This document shows, piece after piece, positions 20,281 to 35,863 of a stretch of 64,000 nt of DNA. The notes beneath the pieces were generated by a model. That model saw nothing but the letters and a program-made list of their open reading frames with translations, searched no databases and was not told the origin of the DNA. The first letter of the stretch is position 1; each line of letters begins with the position of its first letter. This DNA is from Burkholderia ubonensis (GTDB taxonomy: Bacteria; Pseudomonadota; Gammaproteobacteria; Burkholderiales; Burkholderiaceae): the NCBI RefSeq assembly GCF_001718695.1, contig NZ_CP013420.1, positions 186,001 through 250,000 of the forward strand, in the 5' to 3' direction. The position numbers and the translations under genes are program-made.

Positions 20281-20304
20281 CGGGCAGGTGGCCCGCGGCG
20301 TGGT

Positions 20305-21522
20305 TCAGTGAAAGTGCGGCTGGGCGGGAGAGGCGTCTTCCGGCATTTCCGCATGGACGATTTCGCCGAGCGGATCCGCATAGAGCGGCACGCCGCAGTC
20401 GTCGCAATATTCCGGTTCGAAGCGGCCCGCATGCCGGCGAACGTCCGTCACGCCGCACTCCTTCAGCAGGCTGACGATTTCCTCGAGCGGCCCGTCGATC
20501 GGCACGTCGCCTTCGAGCGCGCCGTTATCGGTCGCTACATCCCCATTCTCACGGCCGTAAAGCGGCCAGACGACGCCGTAGATCACGTCGTTGCTCGCCC
20601 TTCGCGTAAAGCCCACGCGGTACTCGTCGATACGACGTTCGCCGAAGCCGGCGACCACCGCGCGCAGTTCCTGCGGCGCTGCACCAAGTGTGTCAAAAAG
20701 ATAACGAATCGCCGTTCGGACCGTGTGCGGGCGAATCCTTTCGTCGGCATCGCGGCAGGCCGAATAGTACGCGTCCGGAAGCAGGCATTCGAATTCACAT
20801 CCGGGCAGGGCGATTGCGAGGTTCGGACCGCCTTGTGCAGTCCATTGCTCGAGGCACTGGCCGCGTTCGATCCGGGAGCCGTGCTCTTCCTCTTGCCAGC
20901 GGAACAGCGGGGCGCCCGCCGGGGCGGCCACGACGGCAAGCAGGAAGCGCGGATCGGCCAGGATCGGCGAAGTCTCGGGCAGGTCGCCGAAGTTGAGCTT
21001 GGCGGCGTGCTGGCCGAGCGCGGCATGCGCGAGTTGTTGGGCGAGGCGGTAGGTTTCGACGTGATGCCGCGGCAACTGGTCGATGCTGTAGAGGAACGGG
21101 GCAAGCCCGACGAGCGTGCCGTTGGCGAGGACGTGCGCCTGCAGATGCGTGCGCAGGGCTTCGGCGGTGTCCGCCTTCAGCGGCCCCGACGGGATCACGT
21201 AGCGCGTCCACGCCAGCACGGGCACTGCGATCAGCAGCGCATCGTGCGGTTGGCCGTCGTGTTCGATCACCATCGACTCGCTGTGCGTCTCGGCCATGTC
21301 GGCAAGCGCGCCGTATGCATCCGGATGATTCTGCTGGAGATGGTCGAGGGCCGCATCGAGCGTGGTCTGGTTGCCATTGCGAACGATCTTGGCGAGTAGC
21401 GCGTCGAGCTTCGCTTCCCAGAAGCGATCCTCGATGCGGCTGCCGGAGGCGAAGAGCGCAAGCGACAGGCCGACCAGTTTGTCGGCATCGGGAGGAAGAC
21501 GTTTGGCGATTCGCTGGCGCAT
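20305..21522 (-). CDS. DUF2863 family protein
   Basis: 405 aa, soluble, no signal peptide. It starts MRQRIAKRLPPDADKLV. A Cys-x2-Cys near the C-terminus (EYCDDCGVPLYADP) could bind metal. This matches the DUF2863 family, found in Burkholderiales, of unknown function. Codon use is like the genome. Its own terminator follows. The gene is divergent from the rRNA operon promoter region. Confidence 0.85.
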   Translation of the reverse strand: MRQRIAKRLPPDADKLVGLSLALFASGSRIEDRFWEAKLDALLAKIVRNGNQTTLDAALDHLQQNHPDAYGALADMAETHSESMVIEHDGQPHDALLIAVPVLAWTRYVIPSGPLKADTAEALRTHLQAHVLANGTLVGLAPFLYSIDQLPRHHVETYRLAQQLAHAALGQHAAKLNFGDLPETSPILADPRFLLAVVAAPAGAPLFRWQEEEHGSRIERGQCLEQWTAQGGPNLAIALPGCEFECLLPDAYYSACRDADERIRPHTVRTAIRYLFDTLGAAPQELRAVVAGFGERRIDEYRVGFTRRASNDVIYGVVWPLYGRENGDVATDNGALEGDVPIDGPLEEIVSLLKECGVTDVRRHAGRFEPEYCDDCGVPLYADPLGEIVHAEMPEDASPAQPHFH

Positions 21523-22087
21523 ATTAAATTCGTATAGAAAGGGGCGAAGAACCTCATATTCTAGTCCGTTCTTCGCACCTTAAGCGCCATCGTGCCCGGG
21601 CATGCCTCCGGGCCGGCGCCGGGAAGACGAAGAAAAGTTCGTCAAACCCCTTGCGCGATTGCCGTGAGCTGCATAGAATTACGCCTCTTTCGCGCTACCG
21701 GAAACGCGGCGCGGAAGGAAGAAGGGAAGCGGTGCGGTTGGGTGGATGTGGTGACCCAGGTGCACACGAAGCTGAACCCCTCACCGTCACAACGAAGCAG
21801 TTCAAAAAGTTGTTGACGAGTGAAGAAAGACGGTTCATAATCTCTCTTCTCTGCTGCTGACAACGCAGCGCTGCTGGGAAAGACGCTTTTCTCGCAGCAA
21901 CGTTCTTTAAAAATTAACAGCCGATAAGTGTGGGCGCTTGATCGAAGCGAGCCGATCGTCAGATCGGATAGGCAAAAGTATCAAGAGTCTCACACTAAAG
22001 TAAGTCAGGTTTATGAAGAGATTCATATACCTGTCAGCTTTGAGTGAGCGACCGGTTCTTAACGGAACCGAAAACAGTAACAGGTTT
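21523..22087 (+). promoter_or_regulatory. rRNA operon promoter and leader region
   Basis: No gene lies here. A near-consensus promoter is visible: TTGACG at 21813-21818, a 17-base spacer, and CATAAT at 21836-21841. A boxA-like antitermination element (GTTCTTTAAAAATT) lies at 21902-21915. The leader continues to the 16S start and contains the 5' half of the RNase III processing stem. The stretch from 21523 to about 21800 shows nothing I can name. Confidence 0.85.
21917..21928 (+). other. 5' half of 16S RNase III processing stem
   Basis: ACAGCCGATAAG is complementary to CTTATCGGCTGT at 23652-23663, downstream of 16S, and the pairing extends with a few mismatches into GTGTGGGCGCT / GAGCGCTCACG. 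This is the expected long stem enclosing pre-16S. Confidence 0.8.
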
Positions 22088-23621
<1,534 letters not shown>

Positions 23622-23651
23622 CAGAGCTTATCGCAAAGTTGAGCGCTCACG

Positions 23652-23663
23652 CTTATCGGCTGT
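23652..23663 (+). other. 3' half of 16S RNase III processing stem
   Basis: CTTATCGGCTGT, complementary to ACAGCCGATAAG in the leader at 21917-21928. Confidence 0.8.
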
Positions 23664-23683
23664 AAATTTAAAGACAGACTCAG

Positions 23684-23760
23684 GGGTCTGTAGCTCAGTC
23701 GGTTAGAGCACCGTCTTGATAAGGCGGGGGTCGTTGGTTCGAATCCAACCAGACCCACCA
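23684..23760 (+). tRNA. tRNA-Ile (GAT anticodon)
   Basis: 77 bases including encoded CCA. Acceptor stem GGGTCTG pairs with CAGACCC; the anticodon loop reads CTTGATAAG; the T arm has GTTCGAATC. It is the first tRNA in the 16S-23S spacer. Confidence 0.98.
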
Positions 23761-23798
23761 TTTGTCTGGCGGTAACACCCTGAGGCATCTGTACTCAT

Positions 23799-23874
23799 GG
23801 GGGCATAGCTCAGCTGGGAGAGCACCTGCTTTGCAAGCAGGGGGTCGTCGGTTCGATCCCGTCTGCCTCCACCA
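23799..23874 (+). tRNA. tRNA-Ala (TGC anticodon)
   Basis: 76 bases including encoded CCA. Acceptor stem GGGGGCA pairs with TGCCTCC (one G-U); the anticodon loop reads TTTGCAA; the T arm has GTTCGATCC. It is the second spacer tRNA. Confidence 0.98.
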
Positions 23875-23962
23875 ATCCTCAATGACAAGCGTTCGACGCG
23901 TCGAGCTTTTGTCATTGGCGATTGAGCCAGTCAGAGTGATATGAGTAACACCATATCGGCTG

Positions 23963-23980
23963 TCGTTCTTTAACAATCTG
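23963..23980 (+). promoter_or_regulatory. boxA-like antitermination element in the 16S-23S spacer
   Basis: TCGTTCTTTAACAATCTG resembles the leader boxA. It lies in the spacer after tRNA-Ala and ahead of 23S, where rrn operons carry their second antitermination site. Confidence 0.7.
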
Positions 23981-24158
23981 GAAGAAGTAAGTAATTTGGA
24001 TAGCGGAAGCGTCTCGAGATGGACGTGAAAACTATCCGGGTTGTGATTGTATCGATGTATCTCAAGATGATTCGAACTTCATGTTCGGCTCAATTGGAAT
24101 ACGGCACAACGCGAGAACTCAACCTGTAGCGACTGTCGATGAGACAGACTCGTTATAG

Positions 24159-27040
<2,882 letters not shown>

Positions 27041-27192
27041 ATAACAAGTCTGCCTTGTAGATCGGCGCCGTGCGAAAGCACTGGCCGCGATCCGGAGCGA
27101 CATGTTGGATTCTCGTGTGTGATACACACAACCTAAATTACTGCTTCTTCCAAGATTGGTTCTGTTGGCCACGCCAGCAGAACAACCCTCTT

Positions 27193-27308
27193 TGCCTGAT
27201 GACCATAGCGAGTCGGTCCCACCCCTTCCCATCCCGAACAGGACCGTGAAACGACTCTACGCCGATGATAGTGCGGATTCCCGTGTGAAAGTAGGTAATC
27301 GTCAGGCT
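27193..27308 (+). rRNA. rrf: 5S ribosomal RNA
   Basis: About 115 bases. The terminal stem is TGCCTGATGAC / GTCAGGC; the internal TCCCATCCCGAACAGG is the universal loop. Ends are approximate. Confidence 0.97.
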
Positions 27309-27320
27309 CCCTAAGCCGAG

Positions 27321-27349
27321 AACCCCCGCCTGAACAGGCGGGGGTTTTT
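27321..27349 (+). terminator. Rho-independent terminator of the rRNA operon
   Basis: Stem ACCCCCGCCTG / CAGGCGGGGGT with a tiny loop, followed by five T, immediately after 5S. Confidence 0.93.
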
Positions 27350-27775
27350 GCATTGGCGCGGCAGAAAGAGCACTCGGCCAGTTGCATCGGCTCGAGTCGG
27401 CGGGATCGAACGAACCCGGTCGGTTTGCGATAGCTTGGTGATGTGCCCAGGACCGACTCGCTAGAAGCCACGCTGCTCACCAGGTTCACGACGAGTCGGC
27501 CCATATCCCCTGATCGTCACGCTGCCGCGGAACTGCTCATCGCCGGAACGCGCGATGCATCAAGCTGGCGATATCTGCGATGCATGTCCGGCGGCCACGC
27601 GCCAACGATCTCCTACTGGGCGCCACAGCCCCGCACGGCGATTATGGCAGTGACTATCATCCCGCCAACCGCTGTCTCCCCATCGCCGGAGTGCCGTCAT
27701 GCAATTTGATACGATGGAAATAGGATCGATGGTCGCTGCCATCGGCGTTACCTTGAATCGAAACAGGGCGGGGCA
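27350..27775. other. Non-coding stretch between rRNA operon and cueR-like gene
   Basis: About 425 bases without a convincing gene. Short open frames exist on both strands but none has a family-like sequence or good ribosome site. On the minus strand, about 27740-27650, the reading PMAATIDPISIVSN faintly recalls the C-terminus of copper P-type ATPases; this is too weak to call a pseudogene. Confidence 0.5.
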
Positions 27776-28180
27776 ATGAATATTGGCGACGCATCGCGTG
27801 AATCAGGCGTCAGCACAAAAATGATCCGCTATTACGAGCAGGTCGGTCTTCTCGCACCCAGCAAGCGGAGCGATGCCGGTTACAGGCTCTACGGTCCGGA
27901 CGAAATCCATACGCTGCGTTTCATCAGACAGGCGCGGCGGCTCGGCTTTCTCGTCGAAGATATCCGCAAGTTGCTGACGCTCTGGCAAGACCGATCTCGC
28001 GCCAGTGCCGAGGTGAAGTCGATTGCGCTTGGACACGTCGCCGAACTCGACGAGCGCATCGCGGAATTGACCGACATGCGCAATACGCTGGTCGACCTGG
28101 CCGCGCACTGTCACGGTGACGGGCGACCCGAATGCCCGATTTTGGCGCGTCTGGCCGAACCGGTAGGCGAACCAGATTAG
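27776..28180 (+). CDS. MerR-family copper-responsive regulator, CueR-like
   Basis: 134 aa. The N-terminal winged helix (MNIGDASRESGVSTKMIRYYEQVGLL) and the long dimer helix are typical of MerR. The metal loop near the C-terminus, CHGDGRPECPIL, has the two cysteines at CueR spacing, pointing to Cu(I)/Ag(I)/Au(I) sensing. No copA or copper chaperone gene is adjacent, so its target must be elsewhere or has been lost. Transcription should start in the preceding 425-base gap. Confidence 0.88.
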   Translation: MNIGDASRESGVSTKMIRYYEQVGLLAPSKRSDAGYRLYGPDEIHTLRFIRQARRLGFLVEDIRKLLTLWQDRSRASAEVKSIALGHVAELDERIAELTDMRNTLVDLAAHCHGDGRPECPILARLAEPVGEPD

Positions 28181-28258
28181 TGCATGTCTTCCAGGTCGCG
28201 AAAGACCCAGAAGCCAATTCGTAGAAAAATCAATGCATTACGAATGTCGCCTCACGAT

Positions 28259-28277
28259 CCATTCCAAATTGGAATGG
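28259..28277. promoter_or_regulatory. Perfect 9-bp inverted repeat, possible operator
   Basis: CCATTCCAA-A-TTGGAATGG, arms perfectly complementary around one central base. It lies about 120 bases ahead of the DUF3563 start and 43 bases ahead of a TATAAT hexamer at 28320-28325. It has no T-run on either side, so it is more likely a protein-binding site than a terminator. Confidence 0.5.
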
Positions 28278-28395
28278 CAGCCATGTACGCATTTCACTAG
28301 CATCTTGGTGCGGCATCGCTATAATCAGGGATAACCCTATACGGGAAACCCCTGAAGTCTGATTCGCCAGGGTTCCCCCTTCCTTGGAGAACATC

Positions 28396-28542
28396 ATGAT
28401 TGCCTACATCGTTGAAAAGCTGAGCACCTGGTTCGAATCCGCAGAGCGCGAGCGCCGTGAGGCCTATCTCGCGACGTCGTCGGACATCGTCCAGCTCGAG
28501 CATCGTATCCGCTCGCTGGAAACGAATGGCTACTCGCTGTAA
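28396..28542 (+). CDS. DUF3563 family small protein (48 aa)
   Basis: A 48-codon gene: MIAYIVEKLSTWFESAE at the N-terminus, then a charged helix (RERREAYLATSSDIVQLEHR) and an end reading LETNGYSL. The pattern matches the DUF3563 family found in Burkholderia, whose function is unknown. The start has a TTGGAGA ribosome site 7 bases upstream, and a terminator follows 40 bases after the stop, so this is an independent single-gene transcription unit. Confidence 0.88.
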   Translation: MIAYIVEKLSTWFESAERERREAYLATSSDIVQLEHRIRSLETNGYSL

Positions 28543-28582
28543 TCGAAGCAGTTGTCCGGTGCCGCGTGGCGCCGAATGAAAA

Positions 28583-28616
28583 GCAAGCCCCGTATCGACG
28601 GGGCTTTGTCTTTTTT
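28583..28616 (+). terminator. Rho-independent terminator, DUF3563 gene
   Basis: Stem AAGCCCCGT / ACGGGGCTT with an ATCG loop, then TG TC and six T. The T-run is slightly displaced from the stem. Confidence 0.8.
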
Positions 28617-28687
28617 GCGCCGCGGATCTGGCGGAATCGTCAGCGGGGCGCTATGGTATGGACCTGCTTTTCACCGGAAAAACGATC

Positions 28688-29032
28688 ATGCGCTGGCATC
28701 CTGATGTGCGTCACCTTGCTTCCCGCGCGCGTCTCGGTCTGGGCGCTGCGGTGCTCATCCATGCGGTGGCCGCCGGCGCCGCCGCTTCGTCTGCGTCCCA
28801 GGCGTTGATTCTCGACACGCAACGCGGAATCGTCGATGGCAAGGGTGGCCTGGTGCTGCAAACGGCGCCGCTGTCGTCGGAGCCGATCGTCGAGCCCGCC
28901 GGCATACGCGCGCCGGCAGGACAAGGCGCGAATTCGTCGGTGCCGCTATTCGTTGCGCCCTATATCAACGTGCCCGGCTGGAACGTCGGGCCGGCGAATC
29001 AGCCGCGCCCGGCGCCGAGACCGCAGCCCTGA
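28688..29032 (+). CDS. Hypothetical exported protein
   Basis: 114 aa from MRWHPDVRH. A hydrophobic stretch (about residues 16-32, AAVLIHAVAAGAAASSA) suggests a signal peptide with cleavage near residue 33. The mature part is low-complexity and Pro/Gly/Ala-rich, with PYINVPGWNVG in the middle and a Pro/Arg-rich end (RPAPRPQP). No family recognised. An in-frame ATG 10 codons upstream is an alternative. It ends 14 bases before the rlmJ stop on the other strand. Confidence 0.65.
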   Translation: MRWHPDVRHLASRARLGLGAAVLIHAVAAGAAASSASQALILDTQRGIVDGKGGLVLQTAPLSSEPIVEPAGIRAPAGQGANSSVPLFVAPYINVPGWNVGPANQPRPAPRPQP

Positions 29033-29046
29033 GGCGGCCCACGCGT

Positions 29047-29892
29047 TCAATTGCCGCGGTGTTCGATCTGATACCGCGCGCCACTGTCCTGTCCCAGGCG
29101 TTCGACGAGATACGGCAGCACTTCTTTCATGCTTTGCGCGAGCGTGTACGGCGGATTCAGGATGAACATCCCGCTGCCATACAGCCCGAGTCCGTCCGCC
29201 GGCGGATTCGACACCGTCAACGTCAAATGCAGCCAATTGTTCGGCTGCAGACGCTTGAGCTGTTCCGGAAAACGCTGCGACTCCATTCTCGCAACCTGCG
29301 GGTACCAGATCGCATAGCATCCTGTCGCGAATCGCTTCAGGCATTCCGTGACGCATGCCAGCGTGCGCGCGTAATCCTTCTTGTCCTCGTAGGACGGGTC
29401 GATCAGCACGAGCGCGCGACGCGGCGCGGGCGGCAGCAACGCCTTGATGCCCTCGAATCCGTCGCCCGAAAAGATCATCGCGCGCCGGCCAGCGTCACGA
29501 AAATTGTGGCGCAGCACGTCGATTTCGGTGCTGTGCATCTCGAACAGCCGCATCCGATCCTGTTCGCGCATCAGCCGCCAGGCAAGATACGGCGAGCCAG
29601 GGTAGTAGCGCAATTCGCCGTCGTCGTTCAGCGCCCGTACTTCATCGAGATACTCGGCCAGCACCGGCGGCAGATTCTTGTCGTTCCACAGGCGACCGAT
29701 CCCGGTGTCGAATTCAGAGGTCTTGGCCGCATAGCCTTCGCGGAGCGAATACACGCCCGCGCCCGCGTGCGTATCGACATACCAGTACGATTTGTCTTTC
29801 TTGTTCAGATAGCGAAGCAGCTGGACGACGACGGCGTGCTTGAGCACGTCTGCGTGATTGCCTGCGTGAAAACCGTGACGATAACTGAGCAT
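29047..29892 (-). CDS. rlmJ: 23S rRNA (adenine-2030-N6)-methyltransferase RlmJ
   Basis: 281 aa, normal length. It starts MLSYRHGFHAGNHADVLKH, the RlmJ signature, followed by the SAM-binding THAGAGVY segment. The catalytic motif reads LIDPSYED, with Ser where the family usually has Pro (DPPYE). It methylates A2030 of 23S rRNA during ribosome maturation. It is transcribed alone, convergent with the hypothetical exported protein. Confidence 0.95.
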   Translation of the reverse strand: MLSYRHGFHAGNHADVLKHAVVVQLLRYLNKKDKSYWYVDTHAGAGVYSLREGYAAKTSEFDTGIGRLWNDKNLPPVLAEYLDEVRALNDDGELRYYPGSPYLAWRLMREQDRMRLFEMHSTEIDVLRHNFRDAGRRAMIFSGDGFEGIKALLPPAPRRALVLIDPSYEDKKDYARTLACVTECLKRFATGCYAIWYPQVARMESQRFPEQLKRLQPNNWLHLTLTVSNPPADGLGLYGSGMFILNPPYTLAQSMKEVLPYLVERLGQDSGARYQIEHRGN

Positions 29893-30033
29893 GGCGGGCT
29901 GCCTGGAACGGAAGTGAATCGATGAAAACCTGTTGATCGGGTACCGCCGACCAGGTGCTGTCGGCCAGGCGCTGCTGGCGAGGCGGGCGTCGATGCGGCC
30001 GCGTATTGTACGCGAGTGGCCGACGGTCTCCTG

Positions 30034-31005
30034 TTATTCGTACGCGTTGCCGACCAGATCCTCGATGCGCTGCAGGACGTCCGGCGTCAGCTTTGCCACG
30101 ACGTCGAGCGCGCGCATGTTGTCCGCGATCTGCTCGATCCGCGACGCACCGGTGATGACCGAGCTCACGTGCGGGTTGGCGAGCACCCACGCGATCGCCA
30201 ACTGGCCGACGCTGCAGCCGAGCTCCGCGGCGACACGGCCAAGCTTTTCGACGATATCGTTTCGGGCCCGGTCGGTCAGCCTCTCGCGCAGCCAGTCGTA
30301 GCCCTGCACTTGCGCGCGGCTGCCGGGCGGCACTCCGTGTCGATACTTGCCGGTCAGGAGGCCCGATGCCAGCGGGCTCCAGGTCGTGAGACCGAGGCCG
30401 TAATCGTCGTAGAGGCGTGCATATTCCTGCTCGACCCGCGTGCGATGGAACAGGTTGTATTGCGGTTGCTCGACGACCGGCTTGCGCAGGTGATGCCGTT
30501 CGGCGATCTCGCACGCCGCGCGGATCTCGTCCGCGCTCCATTCGGACGTGCCCCAGTACAGCGCCTTGCCGCGCGCGATCATGTCGCTCATCGCCCAGAC
30601 GGTTTCCTCGATCGGCGTCTGCGGGTCCGGACGGTGACAGTAGACAAGATCGACGTAGTCGAGCTGCAGCCGTTGCAGCGACCCGTCGATCGCGTTCAGC
30701 AGATACTTCCGGTTCAGCGTGTGGTATTGGTTCGGCGCCTCTGCGAGCCCCCAGAAGAACTTCGTCGATACGACATAGCTGACGCGCGGCCAGCCGAGCG
30801 ACTTGAGCGCGTGGCCCATGATCTCCTCGGACGCGCCGCCGGCATAGACCTCGGCATTGTCGAAGAAATTGACGCCGGCATCGCGTGCCGCCGCAAGGCA
30901 CTCGCGCGCCGCGCGCTGGTCCACCTGGTTGCCGTACGTGACCCATGAGCCGAGCGAGAGCTCGCTGATCTGCAGCCCGGCGCGGCCGAGTCGTCGATAG
31001 TGCAT
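30034..31005 (-). CDS. Aldo/keto reductase, potassium-channel beta-subunit-like
   Basis: 323-aa NAD(P)H-dependent oxidoreductase with a TIM barrel. The catalytic tetrad is visible: Asp and Tyr in [12 protein letters not shown], Lys in STKFFWG, His in YCHRPDP. The [13 protein letters not shown] and [12 protein letters not shown] stretches are like the YghZ/KCNAB-type group. A carbonyl substrate cannot be assigned. It is divergent from the 3-hydroxybutyrate dehydrogenase gene. Confidence 0.92.
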   Translation of the reverse strand: MHYRRLGRAGLQISELSLGSWVTYGNQVDQRAARECLAAARDAGVNFFDNAEVYAGGASEEIMGHALKSLGWPRVSYVVSTKFFWGLAEAPNQYHTLNRKYLLNAIDGSLQRLQLDYVDLVYCHRPDPQTPIEETVWAMSDMIARGKALYWGTSEWSADEIRAACEIAERHHLRKPVVEQPQYNLFHRTRVEQEYARLYDDYGLGLTTWSPLASGLLTGKYRHGVPPGSRAQVQGYDWLRERLTDRARNDIVEKLGRVAAELGCSVGQLAIAWVLANPHVSSVITGASRIEQIADNMRALDVVAKLTPDVLQRIEDLVGNAYE

Positions 31006-31167
31006 ACCAACCTCCGCGAGTCGTAACCGACCTTAAGCTTAGGCGTTTTGCGCGCGAACGGCGGGACCGATCGTGCACAATAGCGGCTGGCTCGCCCGCA
31101 CGGACAGGCTATGACGGCTGCTGCTGCGGCGCGCGATTTTTCGAACGGGTAACGTAAGGAGACGGAC

Positions 31168-31956
31168 ATGGCAGCAGACCTGAATGGCAAGACCGCAGTC
31201 GTCACGGGCGCCGCAAGCGGCATCGGCAAGGAAATCGCGCGGGAGCTGGCGAAGGCGGGCGCGGCGGTGGCGATCGCCGACCTGAACCAGGACGGCGCGA
31301 ACGCCGTGGCCGAGGAAATCAGGCAGGCGGGCGGCAAGGCGATCGGCGTCGCGATGGACGTGACCAACGAGGACGCCGTCAACAGCGGCATCGACAAGGT
31401 GGCCGAAACGTTCGGCTCGATCGACATCCTCGTGTCGAACGCGGGCATCCAGATCGTCAACCCGATCGAGAACTATTCGTTCGCCGACTGGAAGAAGATG
31501 CAGGCGATCCACGTCGACGGTGCGTTCCTGACCACCAAGGCGGCGCTCAAGCACATGTACAAGGACGATCGCGGCGGCGTCGTGATCTACATGGGCTCGG
31601 TGCACTCGCACGAGGCGTCGCCGCTGAAGTCCGCGTACGTGACGGCCAAGCATGGGCTGCTGGGGCTCGCGCGCGTGCTGGCGAAGGAGGGCGCGAAGCA
31701 CAACGTGCGCTCGCACGTCGTGTGCCCGGGCTTCGTGCGCACGCCGCTCGTCGACAAGCAGATTCCGGAGCAGGCGAAGGAACTCGGGATCAGCGAAGAC
31801 GAAGTGGTGAAGAAGGTGATGCTCGGCAACACGGTGGACGGCGTGTTCACGACGGTGCAGGACGTCGCGCAGACGGTGCTGTTCCTGTCGGCGTTCCCGA
31901 GCGCTGCGCTGACCGGCCAGTCCGTCGTCGTCAGCCATGGGTGGTTCATGCAGTGA
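31168..31956 (+). CDS. bdhA: 3-hydroxybutyrate dehydrogenase
   Basis: 262-aa short-chain dehydrogenase that converts (R)-3-hydroxybutyrate and acetoacetate with NAD+, the step after polyhydroxybutyrate depolymerisation. The cofactor motif is [12 protein letters not shown]; the catalytic Ser-Tyr-Lys lie in [23 protein letters not shown]. The substrate-loop stretch [20 protein letters not shown] is characteristic of the HBDH group. AAGGAGA precedes the ATG, and a terminator follows. Confidence 0.93.
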   Translation: MAADLNGKTAVVTGAASGIGKEIARELAKAGAAVAIADLNQDGANAVAEEIRQAGGKAIGVAMDVTNEDAVNSGIDKVAETFGSIDILVSNAGIQIVNPIENYSFADWKKMQAIHVDGAFLTTKAALKHMYKDDRGGVVIYMGSVHSHEASPLKSAYVTAKHGLLGLARVLAKEGAKHNVRSHVVCPGFVRTPLVDKQIPEQAKELGISEDEVVKKVMLGNTVDGVFTTVQDVAQTVLFLSAFPSAALTGQSVVVSHGWFMQ

Positions 31957-32020
31957 CGTGGCGGCCGCCACGGCGCGGGCCGTAGCGGCGCTCCCGCGCG
32001 CAGCGCATATGCGACGGCAC

Positions 32021-32050
32021 AAAAAAACGCGCTCCATGGAGCGCGTTTTG
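32021..32050. terminator. Bidirectional terminator between bdhA and aromatic aminotransferase gene
   Basis: AAAACGCGCTCC/ATGGAGCGCGTTTT palindrome with seven A on the left and four T on the right. It serves both convergent genes. Confidence 0.85.
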
Positions 32051-32105
32051 CGTTTCGGCGCAGTCGGCAGCAGGCGGCGATGACGGCCGCCTTGCCGCCG
32101 CCGAC

Positions 32106-33305
32106 TTACTTCAGCACCGCGGCGATGGCGTTCGCGACCGCGTCGAGGTTGCGCGTGTTCAGCGCGGCGACGCAGATCCGGCCCGTGCCGACCGCGTAGA
32201 TGCCGAACTCGTCGCGCAGACGGTCGACTTGTGCCGACGTCAGGCCCGAGTACGAGAACATCCCGCGTTGCGCATTGATGAAGCTGAAGTCGCGGTCGAC
32301 GCCGCTCGCCTTCAGGCGCTCGACGAGACCATTGCGCATCGCGCGGATGCGGTCGCGCATTTCGCCGAGTTCCTGCACCCACGATGCGTGCAGTTCCGGC
32401 GACGCGAGCACCGCGGCAACCACCGCGCCACCGTGCGTCGGCGGGTTCGAGTAGTTCGTGCGGATCACGCGCTTGAGCTGCGACAGCACGCGCGCGCCTT
32501 CGTCCTTGCTCGACGTGATGATCGACAGCGCGCCGACACGCTCGCCATACAGCGAGAACGACTTCGAGAACGACGACGACACGAATGCGTTCAGGTCGGC
32601 TGCGGCGAACAGTCGCACGGCGGCCGCATCGGCGTCGATGCTGTCGCCGAAGCCCTGGTATGCGATATCGAGGAACGGCACGAGGTTGCGCGCCTTGACC
32701 ACGTCGACGATCTGCTGCCATTGCGCGTCGTTCAGGTCCACGCCGGTCGGGTTGTGGCAGCACGCGTGCAGCACGACGATCGTGCCCGGCTCGTAGCCGT
32801 TCAGCGCCGACAGCATGCCTTCGAAGTTCACGCCGTTGGTCTTCGCGTCGTAGTACGGGTACGCGACGACTTCGAAGCCGGCCGCTTCGAACAGCGCGCG
32901 GTGGTTTTCCCAGCTCGGATCGCTGATCGCGACCTTCACGTTCGGGTTCAACGTGCGCAGGAAGTCGGCGCCGATCTTCAGCGCACCCGTGCCGCCCAGT
33001 GCCTGGGCCGTGACCACGCGGCCCGCCGCGATCAGCGGCGAATCGTTGCCGAGCAGCAGCTTCTGCACGGCGGCGTCGTATGCGGCAATGCCGTCGATCG
33101 GCAGGTAGCCGCGCGGCAGGCCGGCGTCGACGCGTGCCTTCTCCGCTTCACGGACCGCGCGCAGCAGCGGAATCTTGCCTTCCTCGTTCGTGTACACGCC
33201 GACGCCGAGATTGACCTTGGTCGAGCGGGTATCGGCGTTGAAGGCTTCGTTCAGGCCCAGGATCGGGTCGCGGGGAGCAAGCTGGACAGCGGAGAAGAGC
33301 GACAT
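32106..33305 (-). CDS. tyrB: Aromatic amino acid / aspartate aminotransferase
   Basis: 399-aa class I aminotransferase of the AspC/TyrB type. The PLP lysine is in SSSFSKSFSLYGERVG; CCHNPTGVDL is the cofactor-ring segment; SYSGL near the C-terminus belongs to the carboxylate pocket. Transfers the amino group of Tyr, Phe or Asp to 2-oxoglutarate. Whether it prefers aromatic or acidic substrates cannot be told from the sequence; Burkholderia annotations usually use tyrB. It is divergent from uvrB. Confidence 0.9.
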   Translation of the reverse strand: MSLFSAVQLAPRDPILGLNEAFNADTRSTKVNLGVGVYTNEEGKIPLLRAVREAEKARVDAGLPRGYLPIDGIAAYDAAVQKLLLGNDSPLIAAGRVVTAQALGGTGALKIGADFLRTLNPNVKVAISDPSWENHRALFEAAGFEVVAYPYYDAKTNGVNFEGMLSALNGYEPGTIVVLHACCHNPTGVDLNDAQWQQIVDVVKARNLVPFLDIAYQGFGDSIDADAAAVRLFAAADLNAFVSSSFSKSFSLYGERVGALSIITSSKDEGARVLSQLKRVIRTNYSNPPTHGGAVVAAVLASPELHASWVQELGEMRDRIRAMRNGLVERLKASGVDRDFSFINAQRGMFSYSGLTSAQVDRLRDEFGIYAVGTGRICVAALNTRNLDAVANAIAAVLK

Positions 33306-33550
33306 GATGGTTCGGCAGTAGTGAAAAGAGGGTCAGGCTTTCATCGGGCGGGGGCGCGGCAGGCCGCGCGCGGACAGGCACGACGCCGAAAGCGCAGCAG
33401 TTCGACATTGTAGCGAATTCGCGGCTATTTTTTGCATCGTGACGCGCCGATCGGCAATCGGCTGCCGTCCGCGCGCGTCAGGAGCCGGCAGCAGTCCGCG
33501 CGTGCGCGAAGCGCTAGAATGTTCTTTTGTCCTGGTTCCGGCCGCATTCC

Positions 33551-35641
<2,091 letters not shown>

Positions 35642-35721
35642 ATCTCTCCAACTGTTACCAAAGACGGCCGGTAACCTGCCTGTAAGCCTTGTCGTATCAG
35701 GGTTTTACGCGGTTGCCGGTT

Positions 35722-35776
35722 TGTCCCCGTGCGCGTTCGGTGCTAAACTTCGCCATTATTGAGAATTGTTCGCATT
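35722..35776 (+). promoter_or_regulatory. Putative promoter and Fur box of ftrABCD
   Basis: A possible -35 TTGTCC (35722-35727), 16-base spacer and extended -10 TGCTAAACT (35741-35749) are followed by a Fur-like AT-rich site, ATTATTGAGAATTGTTCGCATT, at 35756-35777. The site fits regulation by iron but was judged by eye. ftrA begins about 90 bases downstream. Confidence 0.6.
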
Positions 35777-35863
35777 AACGTTCTTCATCGCGTTAGTGTT
35801 CGTCGGTGGGCCGGCCAGCCGGGCGGCCGCATCACTTGTGTCAGATAAAAACAAGGAGTGTCC

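Noticed and set aside
27560..27742. Minus-strand 60-codon frame resembling a CopA C-terminus
   Set aside because: Similarity is a few residues (PMAATIDPISIVSN, then ALRR) and the ATPase body is absent; not enough for a pseudogene call.
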